From the NCBI GenBank assembly GCA_045541255.1, contig JAZQIU010000006.1, positions 1 through 64,000 on the forward strand: a stretch of DNA of 64,000 nucleotides. The letters run 5' to 3'. The notes beneath the pieces were generated by a model. That model was given only the letters and a program-made list of their open reading frames with translations. It had not been told where the DNA came from and did not search any database. This document shows, one piece after another, positions 51,397-60,395 of this stretch. A program made the position numbers and the translations under genes. Positions within the stretch are counted from its first letter, which is position 1, and each line of letters starts with the position of its first letter. The DNA comes from UMGS1124 sp045541255 (GTDB taxonomy: Bacteria; Bacillota_I; Bacilli_A; RF39; UBA660).

Positions 51397-53260
51397 TTTT
51401 ACTATATTCCTTTTTTAAATATATTGCCAGTATAGATAAATCTGCTGGGTTTACTCCACTAATTCTTGCTGCTTGTGCCATAGTTTCTGGCATTACTGCT
51501 TTTAATTTTTGTTTTGCTTCACTAGCTAAGTTTGCTACTTTATCATAATCAATATCTTTAGGTATTTGTTTAGATTCTAACTTTAATAATTTATCTACTT
51601 CTTTTAATTCTTTATTTATGTATCCTTCATATTTAATTAAAATTTCTACTTGATTATATACTTCTTTGTCATATTTATTTTCTATTATATTTTCTTGTAA
51701 TAATAAGTCTATATTTATTTCAGGACGTTTTAAGAATAAGTAAAGATTTGTACCTGATGCTAATTCAGTAGATTGCATTTTATCTAAAATAACTGGTGTT
51801 ATATTTTTATTATTTATTTTTGTATTTTTTAATTTTTCCAATAAAGTATTAATATCTTGTTCTTTTTTTATAAGTTTTTGATATTTTTCTTCACTTATTA
51901 AACCAGCTTCGTACCCATATTTTCTTAATCTTAAATCTGCATTATCATGTCTTAATAGAAGTCTAAATTCTGCTCTGCTAGTTAACATTCTATATGGTTC
52001 TTTTGTCCCTTTTGTTACTAAATCGTCTATTAAAACTCCAATATATGATTCGTTACGTTTTAATATTAATGGGTTTTGATTTTTTAGTTTTTTTACTGCA
52101 TTAATACCAGCAATTAAACCTTGCCCTGCTGCTTCTTCATAACCGCTTGTACCGTTTATTTGTCCGGCAGTAAATAAATTTTCTATTACTTTAGTTTCTA
52201 GAGATGGTTTTAATTGTAAAGGATTAATTGCATCATATTCTATTGCATACGCATATTTTAAAATACGAGCGTTTTCTAATCCTGGTAAACTATGAACCAT
52301 TTTTTCTTGTACATCAGTTGGCATACTTGTTGAAAAACCTTGTAAATATAAATCATCATAATATAAGCTTTCGGGTTCTAAGAATAATTGATGTTTTTCT
52401 TTATCTGCAAATCTTACTATTTTATCTTCTATAGAAGGACAATATCTAGGTCCTATACCTTCAGCATAACCACCATACATTGCACTTCTTGATAAATTTT
52501 CTTTTATTATATTATGGGTATTTTCATTAGTATAAACTAAATAACATTTTTCTTGTTTATCTTTATCATATGATATTTCGTTTTCACAATTAAAAGTCCA
52601 GTATTCATCGTCTCCTACTTCTTCTTTTAATTTTGAGAAATCTACAGAATTTTTATCAATTCTTTGAGGAGTACCTGTTTTTAATCTTAAAATATCAAAA
52701 CCTAAATCTTTTAATTTATCACTTAAGAATTGTGAACGTCTTTCTCCATGAGGACCTTCTAATTTATTTGTGTTTCCTATTAAAATTTTACTTTTTAAAT
52801 AAGTTCCTGTTGTTAAAATTAAAGCATCACAATAAATTTCTTTTCCATCATCTAATATAATACCTTTTATTTTATTATTTTCAACAATTAAGTCTTCTAC
52901 CATACTTTCAAGAATAGTTAAGTTTTCTGTATTTTTTAATTCTTTTAACATATTTTGAGGGTATGTAATTTTATCTGCTTGTGCCCTTAAAGATCTAACT
53001 GCAGGGCCTTTACCATTATTTAACATTTTTATTTGAATATGGCTCTTGTCTGCAACTTTACCCATTAATCCACCTAAAGCATCTATATCACGCACTATAA
53101 TACCTTTTGCTGTTCCACCAATTGATGGATTACATGGCATATCTCCAATATTTTTTATATTAGAAGTTATTAATGCTGTATTCATTCCCATAGATGCTGT
53201 AGCATGACATGCTTCACATCCAGCGTGTCCACCACCTACTACTATTACATCATACTTCAT
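51389..53260 (-). CDS. mnmG: MnmG, tRNA uridine-5-carboxymethylaminomethyl enzyme
   Basis: MnmG (GidA) works with MnmE to modify U34 of tRNAs, using FAD and a folate donor. The 623-residue protein has the FAD site VVVGGGHAGCEA, the PCNPSIGGTAKG motif, and the C-terminal RISGVNPADLSIL tRNA-binding region. The ATG at 53260 is chosen because AGAGGTGACA lies just upstream; an in-frame GTG falls inside it. It follows trmE by 11 bp. Confidence 0.97.
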   Translation of the reverse strand: MKYDVIVVGGGHAGCEACHATASMGMNTALITSNIKNIGDMPCNPSIGGTAKGIIVRDIDALGGLMGKVADKSHIQIKMLNNGKGPAVRSLRAQADKITYPQNMLKELKNTENLTILESMVEDLIVENNKIKGIILDDGKEIYCDALILTTGTYLKSKILIGNTNKLEGPHGERRSQFLSDKLKDLGFDILRLKTGTPQRIDKNSVDFSKLKEEVGDDEYWTFNCENEISYDKDKQEKCYLVYTNENTHNIIKENLSRSAMYGGYAEGIGPRYCPSIEDKIVRFADKEKHQLFLEPESLYYDDLYLQGFSTSMPTDVQEKMVHSLPGLENARILKYAYAIEYDAINPLQLKPSLETKVIENLFTAGQINGTSGYEEAAGQGLIAGINAVKKLKNQNPLILKRNESYIGVLIDDLVTKGTKEPYRMLTSRAEFRLLLRHDNADLRLRKYGYEAGLISEEKYQKLIKKEQDINTLLEKLKNTKINNKNITPVILDKMQSTELASGTNLYLFLKRPEINIDLLLQENIIENKYDKEVYNQVEILIKYEGYINKELKEVDKLLKLESKQIPKDIDYDKVANLASEAKQKLKAVMPETMAQAARISGVNPADLSILAIYLKKEYSKNE

Positions 53261-53271
53261 GTATGTCACCT

Positions 53272-54627
53272 CTACTTTCCTAAACAGAAATTAGCGAATA
53301 TTTCATCTAATAATTCATCCTTATATGTTGTACCTATTATTTCACCTAATAAATCAAAACATTCTTTTATATCAATAGCTAATAAGTCTATTTCTATATT
53401 ATTTTCTATTTGTTCTAAGCAATTATCGAGTGATTGTAAAGCTTGTTTAACTAATGAAATTTGTCTAGAATTTGACAAGTAATTCATATTACCACTATCT
53501 AATTGTTCTAAATTAAACATTTCTATTATTTTATTTTTTAATTGGTATAAATTTTTATAATCTTTTGTATTTCCATATACAATGTTTTTACATTCTATTT
53601 CTGTTTCATCTATTTTCTTTTCTAAATCATTTTTATTTATGTAAACTATTAAATTTTTATCTTTAATTGTTTTTATTAATTCTTTTTCTTCTTTTGAAAG
53701 TTCTTCATTATTATTTAATACTAATATAACTAAGTTAGCTTTTTCTAATATTTCTTTACTCTTGTTTACACCTATTTGTTCTACAATATCTTCTGTTTCT
53801 CTTATACCTGCTGTATCTATTAAATTTAATACAATACCTTCTAGAACAAATTTACCTTCTACTATGTCTCTAGTTGTTCCAGCTACATTTGTAACTATTG
53901 CTTTATCTTCTTCTAGTAAAGTGTTAAGTAAACTACTTTTTCCTACATTTGGTTTACCTATTATTGCAACATCAATACCATTTTTTATTAATTTACCGTT
54001 TTCTGCTTCTTTTAATAATTTTTCTAAATCTTTTTTTATTTCTAAAACTTTTGGTTTTACTAATTCGTTAGTTAATACAATTGCATCTTCGTATTCTGGG
54101 TAATCTATATTTACTTCTATATTTGCACTTATACTTACTAATTTTTTTCTTATTTCATTTATCATATTTGTTATACTTCCAGTAACACCATTTAATGATA
54201 AACTTCTACTTTTATCTGTTTCTGAATTAATTAAATCCCCTACTGATTCAGCTTCTATTAAATCTATTCTTCCATTTAAAAATGCTCTTTTTGTAAACTC
54301 GCCTGGGTCTGCTAATCTACAACCTTTATTTAATAATAATTCTAATATTTTATTAGTAGTAGAAATTCCTCCATGACAATTTATTTCTACTATATCTTCA
54401 GTTGTATATGTCTTAGGGGCTTTCATAATTGAAACTAATACTTCATCTACTACTTCTTCACCATCTACGATATAACCGTAATTTATTGTATGTGAAAGAA
54501 CTTTAGTTAAATCTTTACCTTTAAAAATACTGTTAACTAAATGTATAGCATCATTACCTGATATTCTAACTATTGATATTGCTCCAACTCCCATTGTAGT
54601 TGAAATTGCACATATTGTGTCAAACAT
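53272..54627 (-). CDS. mnmE: MnmE (TrmE), tRNA-modifying GTPase
   Basis: MnmE partners MnmG in U34 modification. The 451-residue protein has the N-terminal folate-binding domain (TICAISTTMGVGAISIVRIS), a G domain with IIGKPNVGKSSL near 220, IVTNVAGTTRD, LIDTAGIRE and NKND, and the C-terminal FCLGK with the conserved catalytic Cys. The start at 54627 follows GGAGTGGTGTG. Upstream is an extended -10 promoter (TGCTATAAT), and further up a Noc-binding palindrome. Confidence 0.97.
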   Translation of the reverse strand: MFDTICAISTTMGVGAISIVRISGNDAIHLVNSIFKGKDLTKVLSHTINYGYIVDGEEVVDEVLVSIMKAPKTYTTEDIVEINCHGGISTTNKILELLLNKGCRLADPGEFTKRAFLNGRIDLIEAESVGDLINSETDKSRSLSLNGVTGSITNMINEIRKKLVSISANIEVNIDYPEYEDAIVLTNELVKPKVLEIKKDLEKLLKEAENGKLIKNGIDVAIIGKPNVGKSSLLNTLLEEDKAIVTNVAGTTRDIVEGKFVLEGIVLNLIDTAGIRETEDIVEQIGVNKSKEILEKANLVILVLNNNEELSKEEKELIKTIKDKNLIVYINKNDLEKKIDETEIECKNIVYGNTKDYKNLYQLKNKIIEMFNLEQLDSGNMNYLSNSRQISLVKQALQSLDNCLEQIENNIEIDLLAIDIKECFDLLGEIIGTTYKDELLDEIFANFCLGK

Positions 54628-54691
54628 AGCACACCACTCCATAATGTATTATAGCACATACTTTACATTATTTAAACATAAATAAATTTAC

Positions 54692-54715
54692 AAATTATTT
54701 CCCGGGAAATAATTT
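54692..54715. promoter_or_regulatory. Noc-binding site (NBS) within a 24-bp palindrome
   Basis: ATTTCCCGGGAAAT at 54697-54710 equals the published 14-bp Noc-binding sequence of Bacillus subtilis, and perfect symmetry extends to 24 bp. CCCGGG is very unusual in such AT-rich DNA. It is about 70 bp upstream of the trmE promoter and 2.4 kb from oriC. Confidence 0.8.
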
Positions 54716-54775
54716 TATTTTATTTACATAAATGTGCAAAATATAATTTACCGTACTTTTAGTTGAATTTACGTA

Positions 54776-54808
54776 AACAAAAAACGTCAGCTATTTTTGA
54801 CGTTTTAT
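54776..54808 (-). terminator. Terminator after jag
   Basis: AAAACGTCA and TGACGTTTT pair across a short loop; the minus strand continues with a T run. It ends the rpmH-rnpA-yidC-jag group before trmE. Confidence 0.82.
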
Positions 54809-55417
54809 TTACTTATTTAATTTTATAACAACATGTCTGTTTGGTTCTTCACCTTCACTTATAGTTGAAACTTTTTTATTATTAGATAAAGTATTATGAA
54901 TAATTCTTCTTTCATAAGAATTCATATTATCTAACTTTACATCAACCTTTGTTGTTATAACTTCTCTAGCTATTCTTTTGGCTAATCTTTCTAATTTCTT
55001 TTCTTGATTTTCTTTATAATTCTCTACATCTAATATTATATGTGGATGAATTCCATATTTATTACTTAACATTTGTTTTACTATTACCATTAATGCTGAT
55101 AATGTTTTGCCATCTTTACCTATTAAAATTGAATTATTATCGCTATACATCTTTACACATATTTGTGTATCTCTAATTTTAGATTCGAATGTTACTTCTA
55201 ATCCCATAAGTTTAGTTAATTCTAATAGATATTCCTTTACATAATTTTGTATATCAGTTAATGTGTAAACTTTTATTTTATAACTACTTTTCTTTAGTAA
55301 ACTACCCTTTATTTCTTCTTTTGTAATTATTACATCATCTTGAGTTAAATTAAGACTTTGTAAACTTGTGTCAATTAACTCACTCAAATTTTTTCCTTCG
55401 AATTCTTTTACTACCAT
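54809..55417 (-). CDS. jag: Jag/KhpB RNA-binding protein
   Basis: A 202-residue RNA-binding protein (also called EloR or KhpB). It has the Jag N-terminal domain (VKEFEGKNLSELID), a KH domain with SILIGKDGKTLSALMVIVKQ near 95-115 and an R3H domain (MNSYERRIIHNTLS, then EGEEPNRHVVI). In other Firmicutes it is involved in control of elongation and small-RNA biology. It lies 5 bp after yidC, the standard arrangement. Confidence 0.93.
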   Translation of the reverse strand: MVVKEFEGKNLSELIDTSLQSLNLTQDDVIITKEEIKGSLLKKSSYKIKVYTLTDIQNYVKEYLLELTKLMGLEVTFESKIRDTQICVKMYSDNNSILIGKDGKTLSALMVIVKQMLSNKYGIHPHIILDVENYKENQEKKLERLAKRIAREVITTKVDVKLDNMNSYERRIIHNTLSNNKKVSTISEGEEPNRHVVIKLNK

Positions 55418-55422
55418 AATAC

Positions 55423-56352
55423 TTATCTCCTTTTTTTCAATAATAATGTTTGAATAACATTAAATCCATTTGTTACTATCCAATATAATGCAATTGCTGT
55501 TGGTAAACTAAATGATGCTATTGAAATGAATATCAACATGAATGTTGTCATGAATTGCATTTGTTTTTGTTGTTCTCCACTACCTGCATTTGACATACTA
55601 AATTTAAATGATAAGTATGTTGTTAATATTATTAGTGCAATTACTATTAAATAAATATAATTTCCAGACTTTATTCCTACTAATGGTGTTGTACCTAATT
55701 GTAAAGTGAATAATGTTTCTTCAAATATTGCTGGCACTCTGTTTATTGCTTCTAGGAAAGCAAAGAATAATGGTAATTGAATAAATGAAACTAAGCATCC
55801 ACCCATTGGATTAATATTATATTTTTTATAAATTAACATTGTTTCTTGGCTTTTAGCCATCATTGATTCACTATCAGTTTTATCTTTATATTTTTTTTCT
55901 AATCTTTCTAATTCTGGTTGAGCTTTTTTCATATTTTCACTTTGTTTAATAGTTTTTGCTGAAAATGGCATCAATATTAGTCTTAAAGCTAAACCTATTA
56001 ACATTACTGAAATACCATAATTTTTTACTAATAGTCCTAATTTAATTATTAACCATGCTATTGGCATTACAAATAATTGAACCCATAAACCACTATAAGT
56101 ATCTTTATCATAAATTTTCATATCTTTACATTTAGGTAAATCTGTTATTTTTACTTCCATGCTTTTTTCATATTTTTCATAAATAGATAATAATTCTTTA
56201 TCTTGTGGTTTACAAAGGATATTTGATGTTAAACTTTGCCCTGTTTTTTCATTTGTTATTCTTTTATTATCATTATCACTTAAGTATTTAGTACATCCTG
56301 TTGTTAAAGATAAAAACAACAATAATATAATTAATAATTTTTTCTTTTTCAT
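55423..56352 (-). CDS. yidC: YidC/Oxa1-family membrane insertase (lipoprotein type)
   Basis: YidC inserts and folds membrane proteins with or without SecYEG. The 309-residue protein has a lipoprotein signal peptide with lipobox LTTGC (Cys at 20), as in Gram-positive YidC1/SpoIIIJ. Five membrane helices follow, with KYNINPMGGCLVSFIQLPLFFAF and LYWIVTNGFNVIQTLLLKKR typical of the family. A positively charged groove Arg is seen in LALRLILMP. It overlaps rnpA by 4 bp (ATGA). Confidence 0.95.
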   Translation of the reverse strand: MKKKKLLIILLLFLSLTTGCTKYLSDNDNKRITNEKTGQSLTSNILCKPQDKELLSIYEKYEKSMEVKITDLPKCKDMKIYDKDTYSGLWVQLFVMPIAWLIIKLGLLVKNYGISVMLIGLALRLILMPFSAKTIKQSENMKKAQPELERLEKKYKDKTDSESMMAKSQETMLIYKKYNINPMGGCLVSFIQLPLFFAFLEAINRVPAIFEETLFTLQLGTTPLVGIKSGNYIYLIVIALIILTTYLSFKFSMSNAGSGEQQKQMQFMTTFMLIFISIASFSLPTAIALYWIVTNGFNVIQTLLLKKRR

Positions 56353-56675
56353 ATGTTCTCCTTTAATTTTGTTTCTAAATTTTCTAATCTACTATTAAAA
56401 GATGTTTCTAAACATCCTTTCCTTATCATTATAATATAATCTGTGTTATTTTTAAATAATGTTTTTGTTTTATCTATAATTTCTCTTGTTTGTCTTTTTA
56501 ACTTATTTCTTATTACAGCATTTCCTATTTTGTTACTTATAGCTATACCAAAACGTTTTTTTTCTAAATTGTTTTCCTTATAATATATAACAAAATCTTT
56601 CGTCTTAAAAAATTTAGCATTTTTAATTAAATTTGAAAATTCTTGCTTTGATTTTATTGTTTCATTTTTTTTCAT
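56349..56675 (-). CDS. rnpA: Ribonuclease P protein component
   Basis: RnpA assists the RNase P RNA in maturing tRNA 5' ends. The 108-residue protein has KKRFGIAISNKIGNAVIRNKLKRQTREI, the RNR signature, and DYIIMIRKG near the end. The ATG at 56675 follows GGGAGAG; the longer upstream frame has no ribosome site. It sits between rpmH and yidC as in nearly all bacteria. Confidence 0.94.
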   Translation of the reverse strand: MKKNETIKSKQEFSNLIKNAKFFKTKDFVIYYKENNLEKKRFGIAISNKIGNAVIRNKLKRQTREIIDKTKTLFKNNTDYIIMIRKGCLETSFNSRLENLETKLKENI

Positions 56676-56693
56676 AAAATCTCTCCCATAGAT

Positions 56694-56716
56694 AAAAAAC
56701 CACAAAACTGTGGTTT
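56694..56716 (-). terminator. Hairpin between rpmH and rnpA
   Basis: AAACCACA and TGTGGTTT pair, followed by T on the minus strand. It overlaps the rpmH stop and may lower rnpA expression relative to rpmH. Confidence 0.6.
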
Positions 56717-56837
56717 ACTTACATAATACTTTACGACCTTTTTTTCTTCTTGATTTTAAAATATTCGTTTCTTTACGTGCAAAAAATCCATGTTTTTTAC
56801 TTTTTTTACGATTATTTGGTTGATATGTTCTCTTCAT
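56715..56837 (-). CDS. rpmH: Ribosomal protein bL34
   Basis: A 40-residue bL34, MKRTYQPNNRKKSKKHGFFA at its start and RRKKGRKVLCK at its end. GGAGGTG lies 6 bp before the ATG. It is slightly shorter than usual (44) and is the first gene left of the origin, transcribed away from it. Confidence 0.95.
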   Translation of the reverse strand: MKRTYQPNNRKKSKKHGFFARKETNILKSRRKKGRKVLCK

Positions 56838-56879
56838 AATTGCACCTCCACCTCTTTAAGCCTTTTTATTGTATTATAT

Positions 56880-57148
56880 TTTGTTTTATAAGTCAATTAA
56901 AAATTAATTAAATTATTTATTAAGTTTTTCAACGTTGATATGTGGAAAAAATATTAACCTGTTAATAACAATTTGTGGAAAATGTGGAAAAGTGATGTTT
57001 TCTCTTTATTTAAGGGTATTTAAATGTTTATAACTATGTGGAAATGTTGTGGAAATTAAAAATATTTATATTTCATGCTTTCTTTTTCAACAAAAGTGTT
57101 TTAAAATATTCTTAGTTACAAAAATAATCTTGAAAGCGGGGTGTTTTG
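56880..57148. other. oriC: Chromosomal origin region with DnaA boxes
   Basis: Five boxes of the form TGTGGAAA(A/T) lie in the same orientation at 56941, 56974, 56983, 57037 and 57048, reading TTTTCCACA-type on the other strand rather than the canonical TTATCCACA. The flanks are very AT-rich. A further TGTGGAAAA occurs at 58496 between dnaA and dnaN, giving a two-part origin as in Bacillus. The rpmH/dnaA junction is the conserved place for oriC. Confidence 0.85.
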
Positions 57149-58492
57149 ATGGATGGTAATTTTTCTTGGAATGATTTTTTAAATATTATAAAATCTAAAT
57201 TATCTAGCGTTTCATATGATACTTGGTTTAAAGATACTAAGCTTTCAAAGATTACTGAGGATTCTATAAGTATTGAAGTACCTATGAGTTTTCATAAAGA
57301 CTTTTTAAATAAAAATTATTATGAACTTATTGATAATATAATTACTAGTATTACAGGTAAAAGTTATGATATTAACTTTGTAGTAGAGGAGGATATTGTT
57401 AATAATGATATAGAAATTAACAATATTGTTCAAACGAAGTCTAATAACTTTCAATCAAATCTTAACCCACAATATACATTTGAATCATTTGTAATAGGGG
57501 ATAGTAATCGATTTGCTCAAACTGCTGCTGTTGCAGTTGCTGAACAACCAGGAAAAGTGTATAACCCTTTATTTATTCACGGAAAAAGTGGACTAGGGAA
57601 AACTCATTTAATGCATGCAATAGGAAACTATATTGTAGAAACTACAAATAAAAAAGTTTTGTACGTTACAAGTGATAAATTTATATCTGATTTTATAGGA
57701 ATAAATAGAAAAGATACTGAAAATTATGATGTAATAGAACATTTTAAAGAAAAATATAGAAATATTGATGTTCTAATTATTGATGATATTCAATTTTTAG
57801 GTGGAGCTGAAAAAACTCAAGGAGAATTTTTCCATACATTTAACACTTTATATGATGCTAATAAACAAATAATTATTAGTTCAGATAGATCTCCAGATGA
57901 TTTGAAACTCTTAGAAGATCGTTTAAGAACTAGATTTAGATGGGGATTAACAGCAAATATATTCCCACCTGACTTTGATTTAAGGTGTAAGATACTTAAA
58001 GATAAGATGTCTGGTTTGGAAGGAGCTAAATTAATAAAAGATGATGTGATAGAGTATATAGCTAATAATTGTGAAAGTGATGTTAGATATTTAGAAGGTT
58101 CTATTAGAAGATTATTTGCTTATGCTGCTATGTATAGTCCTCCAGAAATTAATTTAGACTTTGCAATAGAGGCTTTAAAAGACTATTTTGGTTCTTCAGT
58201 ATATTCTAATAGTAATATTTCTAAGATTCAAAAAGCAGTTGCTGATTACTTTAATATTACTGTTGAAAACTTAAAAAGCAAGAAAAGAACTGCGGATATA
58301 AACAATGCAAGGCAAATAGCAATGTATCTATGTAGGATGATTACAGAGGAAACAACAACTAGAATAGGGTTAGAATTTGGTAATAGAGATCATTCAACTG
58401 TACTACATGCTATAGAAAAAGTTAGTAAAGATGTCAAAAATAATGAAGATTTAAAACATAAATTAAATGAAATTAAGAGTAAAATAAATTAA
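57149..58492 (+). CDS. dnaA: DnaA, replication initiator
   Basis: DnaA binds DnaA boxes and opens the origin. The 447-residue protein has domain I (WNDFLNIIKSKLSSVSYDTW), the AAA+ Walker A motif HGKSGLGKTHL near 152, Walker B VLIIDDIQFL, the sensor DRLRTRFRWG, and the C-terminal DNA-binding signature GNRDHSTVLHAIEKV. ATG at 57149 is preferred to the TTG one codon upstream. GCGGGGTG serves as ribosome site. Confidence 0.97.
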   Translation: MDGNFSWNDFLNIIKSKLSSVSYDTWFKDTKLSKITEDSISIEVPMSFHKDFLNKNYYELIDNIITSITGKSYDINFVVEEDIVNNDIEINNIVQTKSNNFQSNLNPQYTFESFVIGDSNRFAQTAAVAVAEQPGKVYNPLFIHGKSGLGKTHLMHAIGNYIVETTNKKVLYVTSDKFISDFIGINRKDTENYDVIEHFKEKYRNIDVLIIDDIQFLGGAEKTQGEFFHTFNTLYDANKQIIISSDRSPDDLKLLEDRLRTRFRWGLTANIFPPDFDLRCKILKDKMSGLEGAKLIKDDVIEYIANNCESDVRYLEGSIRRLFAYAAMYSPPEINLDFAIEALKDYFGSSVYSNSNISKIQKAVADYFNITVENLKSKKRTADINNARQIAMYLCRMITEETTTRIGLEFGNRDHSTVLHAIEKVSKDVKNNEDLKHKLNEIKSKIN

Positions 58493-58619
58493 TAATGTGG
58501 AAAACTTTAAAGATATAAACAATGTTTTTTCTAGATGAAATCGAAGTTTTATTAAGTTATAAACAATTTGAACATATATAATAATAATATGTTAATAAAT
58601 AAAAGAAAGAAGGTATATT

Positions 58620-59738
58620 ATGAAATTTACAATTGATAAAAATATTTTATTAGAAAGTTTAGTTAATGTAGTTAGAGCGATTAATCCAAAAAATATTATT
58701 CCTATATTAAATGGTATTAAGTTTGAATTAAGTAGTGATGGTTTAAATTTAGTAGCAAGTGATAGTGATTTAACTATTAAAAGTTTTATTCCAAGTAGTG
58801 ATATTAAATCTATAGATGAAGAAGGAACTATAATAATACAAAGTAAATATATTATAGATATTATTAGAAAGTTACCTGGAGATGAAGTTAATATTGAAGT
58901 TATAGATGGTTTAAAGATAAGAATTTATACTGATAATAGTCAATATAATTTAAATTGTTTAAATACTGAGGATTATCCACAAATTATTTTAGAAGATTCT
59001 AATAATCCTATAGTTATTAAAAGTGATATTTTAAAAAGTATGATAAGACAAACTATTTTTGCTGTTTCATTACAAGAATCTAGACCTTTATTAACTGGTT
59101 TAAATTTAAAAATTAATGAAAATAAAATGGAAGTAGTAGCAACAGATTCTTATAGACTTGCAAAAAAAACTATTACTTTAGATGAAACTTATCCTGAAAA
59201 TATAGATATTACTATTCCAGGTAAAAATATAAATGAATTTGATAAAGTTATGAATGATGAGGAAGATGTTGAAATACATTTATTTAGTAATAAGATATTA
59301 TTTAAATATAAAAATATTATTTTTCAATCTAGTTTATTAAATGGTAATTATCCAAATACTTCTAATTTGATTCCTAACGAGTTTGAAATTATAATTAATT
59401 CTTCTTTAAATTCTTTTTACGCTAGTATTGATAGAGCTGCATTACTTACTCAAAGTAAAGATAAAAATATTGTAAGAATGGAAACTAATAACGATGATTT
59501 AAATATTACTAGTTATGCTAGCGAAATAGGTAAAGTAGAGGATAGAATTAAAGTTAGTAAAAATACTGAAAAAGATATAGCTATATCATTTAGTGCTAAA
59601 TATATGATGGATGCTTTAAAAACATTTAATGAAGACGAATTGTTAATATTATTAAATAATGATTCTTCTCCTATAATTTTAAAATCAATTAAAGATGAAA
59701 GTTTAATTCAATTAATTTTACCAATAAAAACATATTAG
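58620..59738 (+). CDS. dnaN: DNA polymerase III beta subunit (sliding clamp)
   Basis: The 372-residue ring protein tethers the polymerase to DNA. It starts MKFTIDKNILLESLVNVVRA and has three repeated clamp domains; ATDSYRLAKKTI and the C-terminal LIQLILPIKTY are typical. AGAAGGT precedes the ATG. The 130-bp dnaA-dnaN gap holds one DnaA box and TATAAT-like sequence. Two terminators in a row follow the stop. Confidence 0.97.
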   Translation: MKFTIDKNILLESLVNVVRAINPKNIIPILNGIKFELSSDGLNLVASDSDLTIKSFIPSSDIKSIDEEGTIIIQSKYIIDIIRKLPGDEVNIEVIDGLKIRIYTDNSQYNLNCLNTEDYPQIILEDSNNPIVIKSDILKSMIRQTIFAVSLQESRPLLTGLNLKINENKMEVVATDSYRLAKKTITLDETYPENIDITIPGKNINEFDKVMNDEEDVEIHLFSNKILFKYKNIIFQSSLLNGNYPNTSNLIPNEFEIIINSSLNSFYASIDRAALLTQSKDKNIVRMETNNDDLNITSYASEIGKVEDRIKVSKNTEKDIAISFSAKYMMDALKTFNEDELLILLNNDSSPIILKSIKDESLIQLILPIKTY

Positions 59739-59794
59739 AACTTGTAAAAGTTCTTTTTTTGTTGATAAATCGACTTTTATCAACAATTTTTTAT
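59735..59794 (+). terminator. Tandem terminators after dnaN
   Basis: AGAACTT/AAGTTCT with a GTAA loop and seven T at 59737-59760 is followed at once by GTTGATAAA/TTTATCAAC and six T. Confidence 0.85.
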
Positions 59795-59835
59795 ATTTAT
59801 TAATGGTATAAGGAAGGCGTCAGGGAGGTGAGGTA

Positions 59836-60288
59836 ATGAAAGATTATGAAATATCTAAAGATACTTTAGCGGTTATACCAGTTGGTGAAAAGAAAAGTAA
59901 AGTTATAGAAAAAGATTGTAGTTTCATAATAAATCATAGTCCTAATAGAGTTATGGATGATAGTTGTAAATATTATGGAAGTTCTATGGATGGTAGACAA
60001 AAAGGTACTACTAATTTAACTGGTATAAGTTATAAAGCACCAATAATAGTTCAAGAAGAAGGAAATATTATATTTTTTCCTACTAGTTCACCACGATTAA
60101 AAAAATGTTGTTGGGTATCTTTAAATAATATAGATTCTTATTATTATGATTATGCTCGAAAAACTTGTGTTATTGTTTTTGATAATAATGAAAAAATAGA
60201 ATTTGATATGTCATATTGTGTTTTAAATAATCAAATTTTAAAATCTCATAGATTAGAGTCTGTAATTAATAAAAGAAAGGCAAAATAA
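59836..60288 (+). CDS. comK: ComK-like competence transcription factor
   Basis: A 150-residue homologue of ComK, the master activator of competence in Bacilli. The family pattern is clear: DYEISKDTLAVIPVG, CKYYGSSMDGRQKGTTNLTG, KAPIIV, IIFFPTSSPRLKKCCWVSL, IVFDNNEKIEF and NNQILKSHRL. AGGGAGGTGAGGT precedes the ATG. It stands between dnaN and recF, where Bacillus has yaaA, and is insulated from dnaN by two terminators, so it has its own control. Whether the rest of the competence machinery exists cannot be seen here. Confidence 0.85.
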   Translation: MKDYEISKDTLAVIPVGEKKSKVIEKDCSFIINHSPNRVMDDSCKYYGSSMDGRQKGTTNLTGISYKAPIIVQEEGNIIFFPTSSPRLKKCCWVSLNNIDSYYYDYARKTCVIVFDNNEKIEFDMSYCVLNNQILKSHRLESVINKRKAK

Positions 60289-60323
60289 TGCTAAAAATCT
60301 TTTTAAAAACTATTTTTTTATGA

Positions 60324-60364
60324 TATAATGTAAATAGGTATAGGAGTATTAGAATACCTATTTA
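60324..60364 (+). promoter_or_regulatory. recF leader: -10 box and hairpin
   Basis: TATAAT at 60324-60329 is followed by AATAGGTAT (60333) and ATACCTATT (60354), a 9-bp perfect stem with an AGGAGTATTAGA loop. No good -35 box is seen. The hairpin may attenuate recF-gyrB or stabilise the leader. Confidence 0.5.
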
Positions 60365-60395
60365 TTTATTATTTTGATTTAAAAGAGGGTTTTAA

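Noticed and set aside
54760..54780. parS-like palindrome around TTTACGTAAA
   Set aside because: It lacks the GTTTCAC core of parS, and short AT-rich palindromes are expected by chance.
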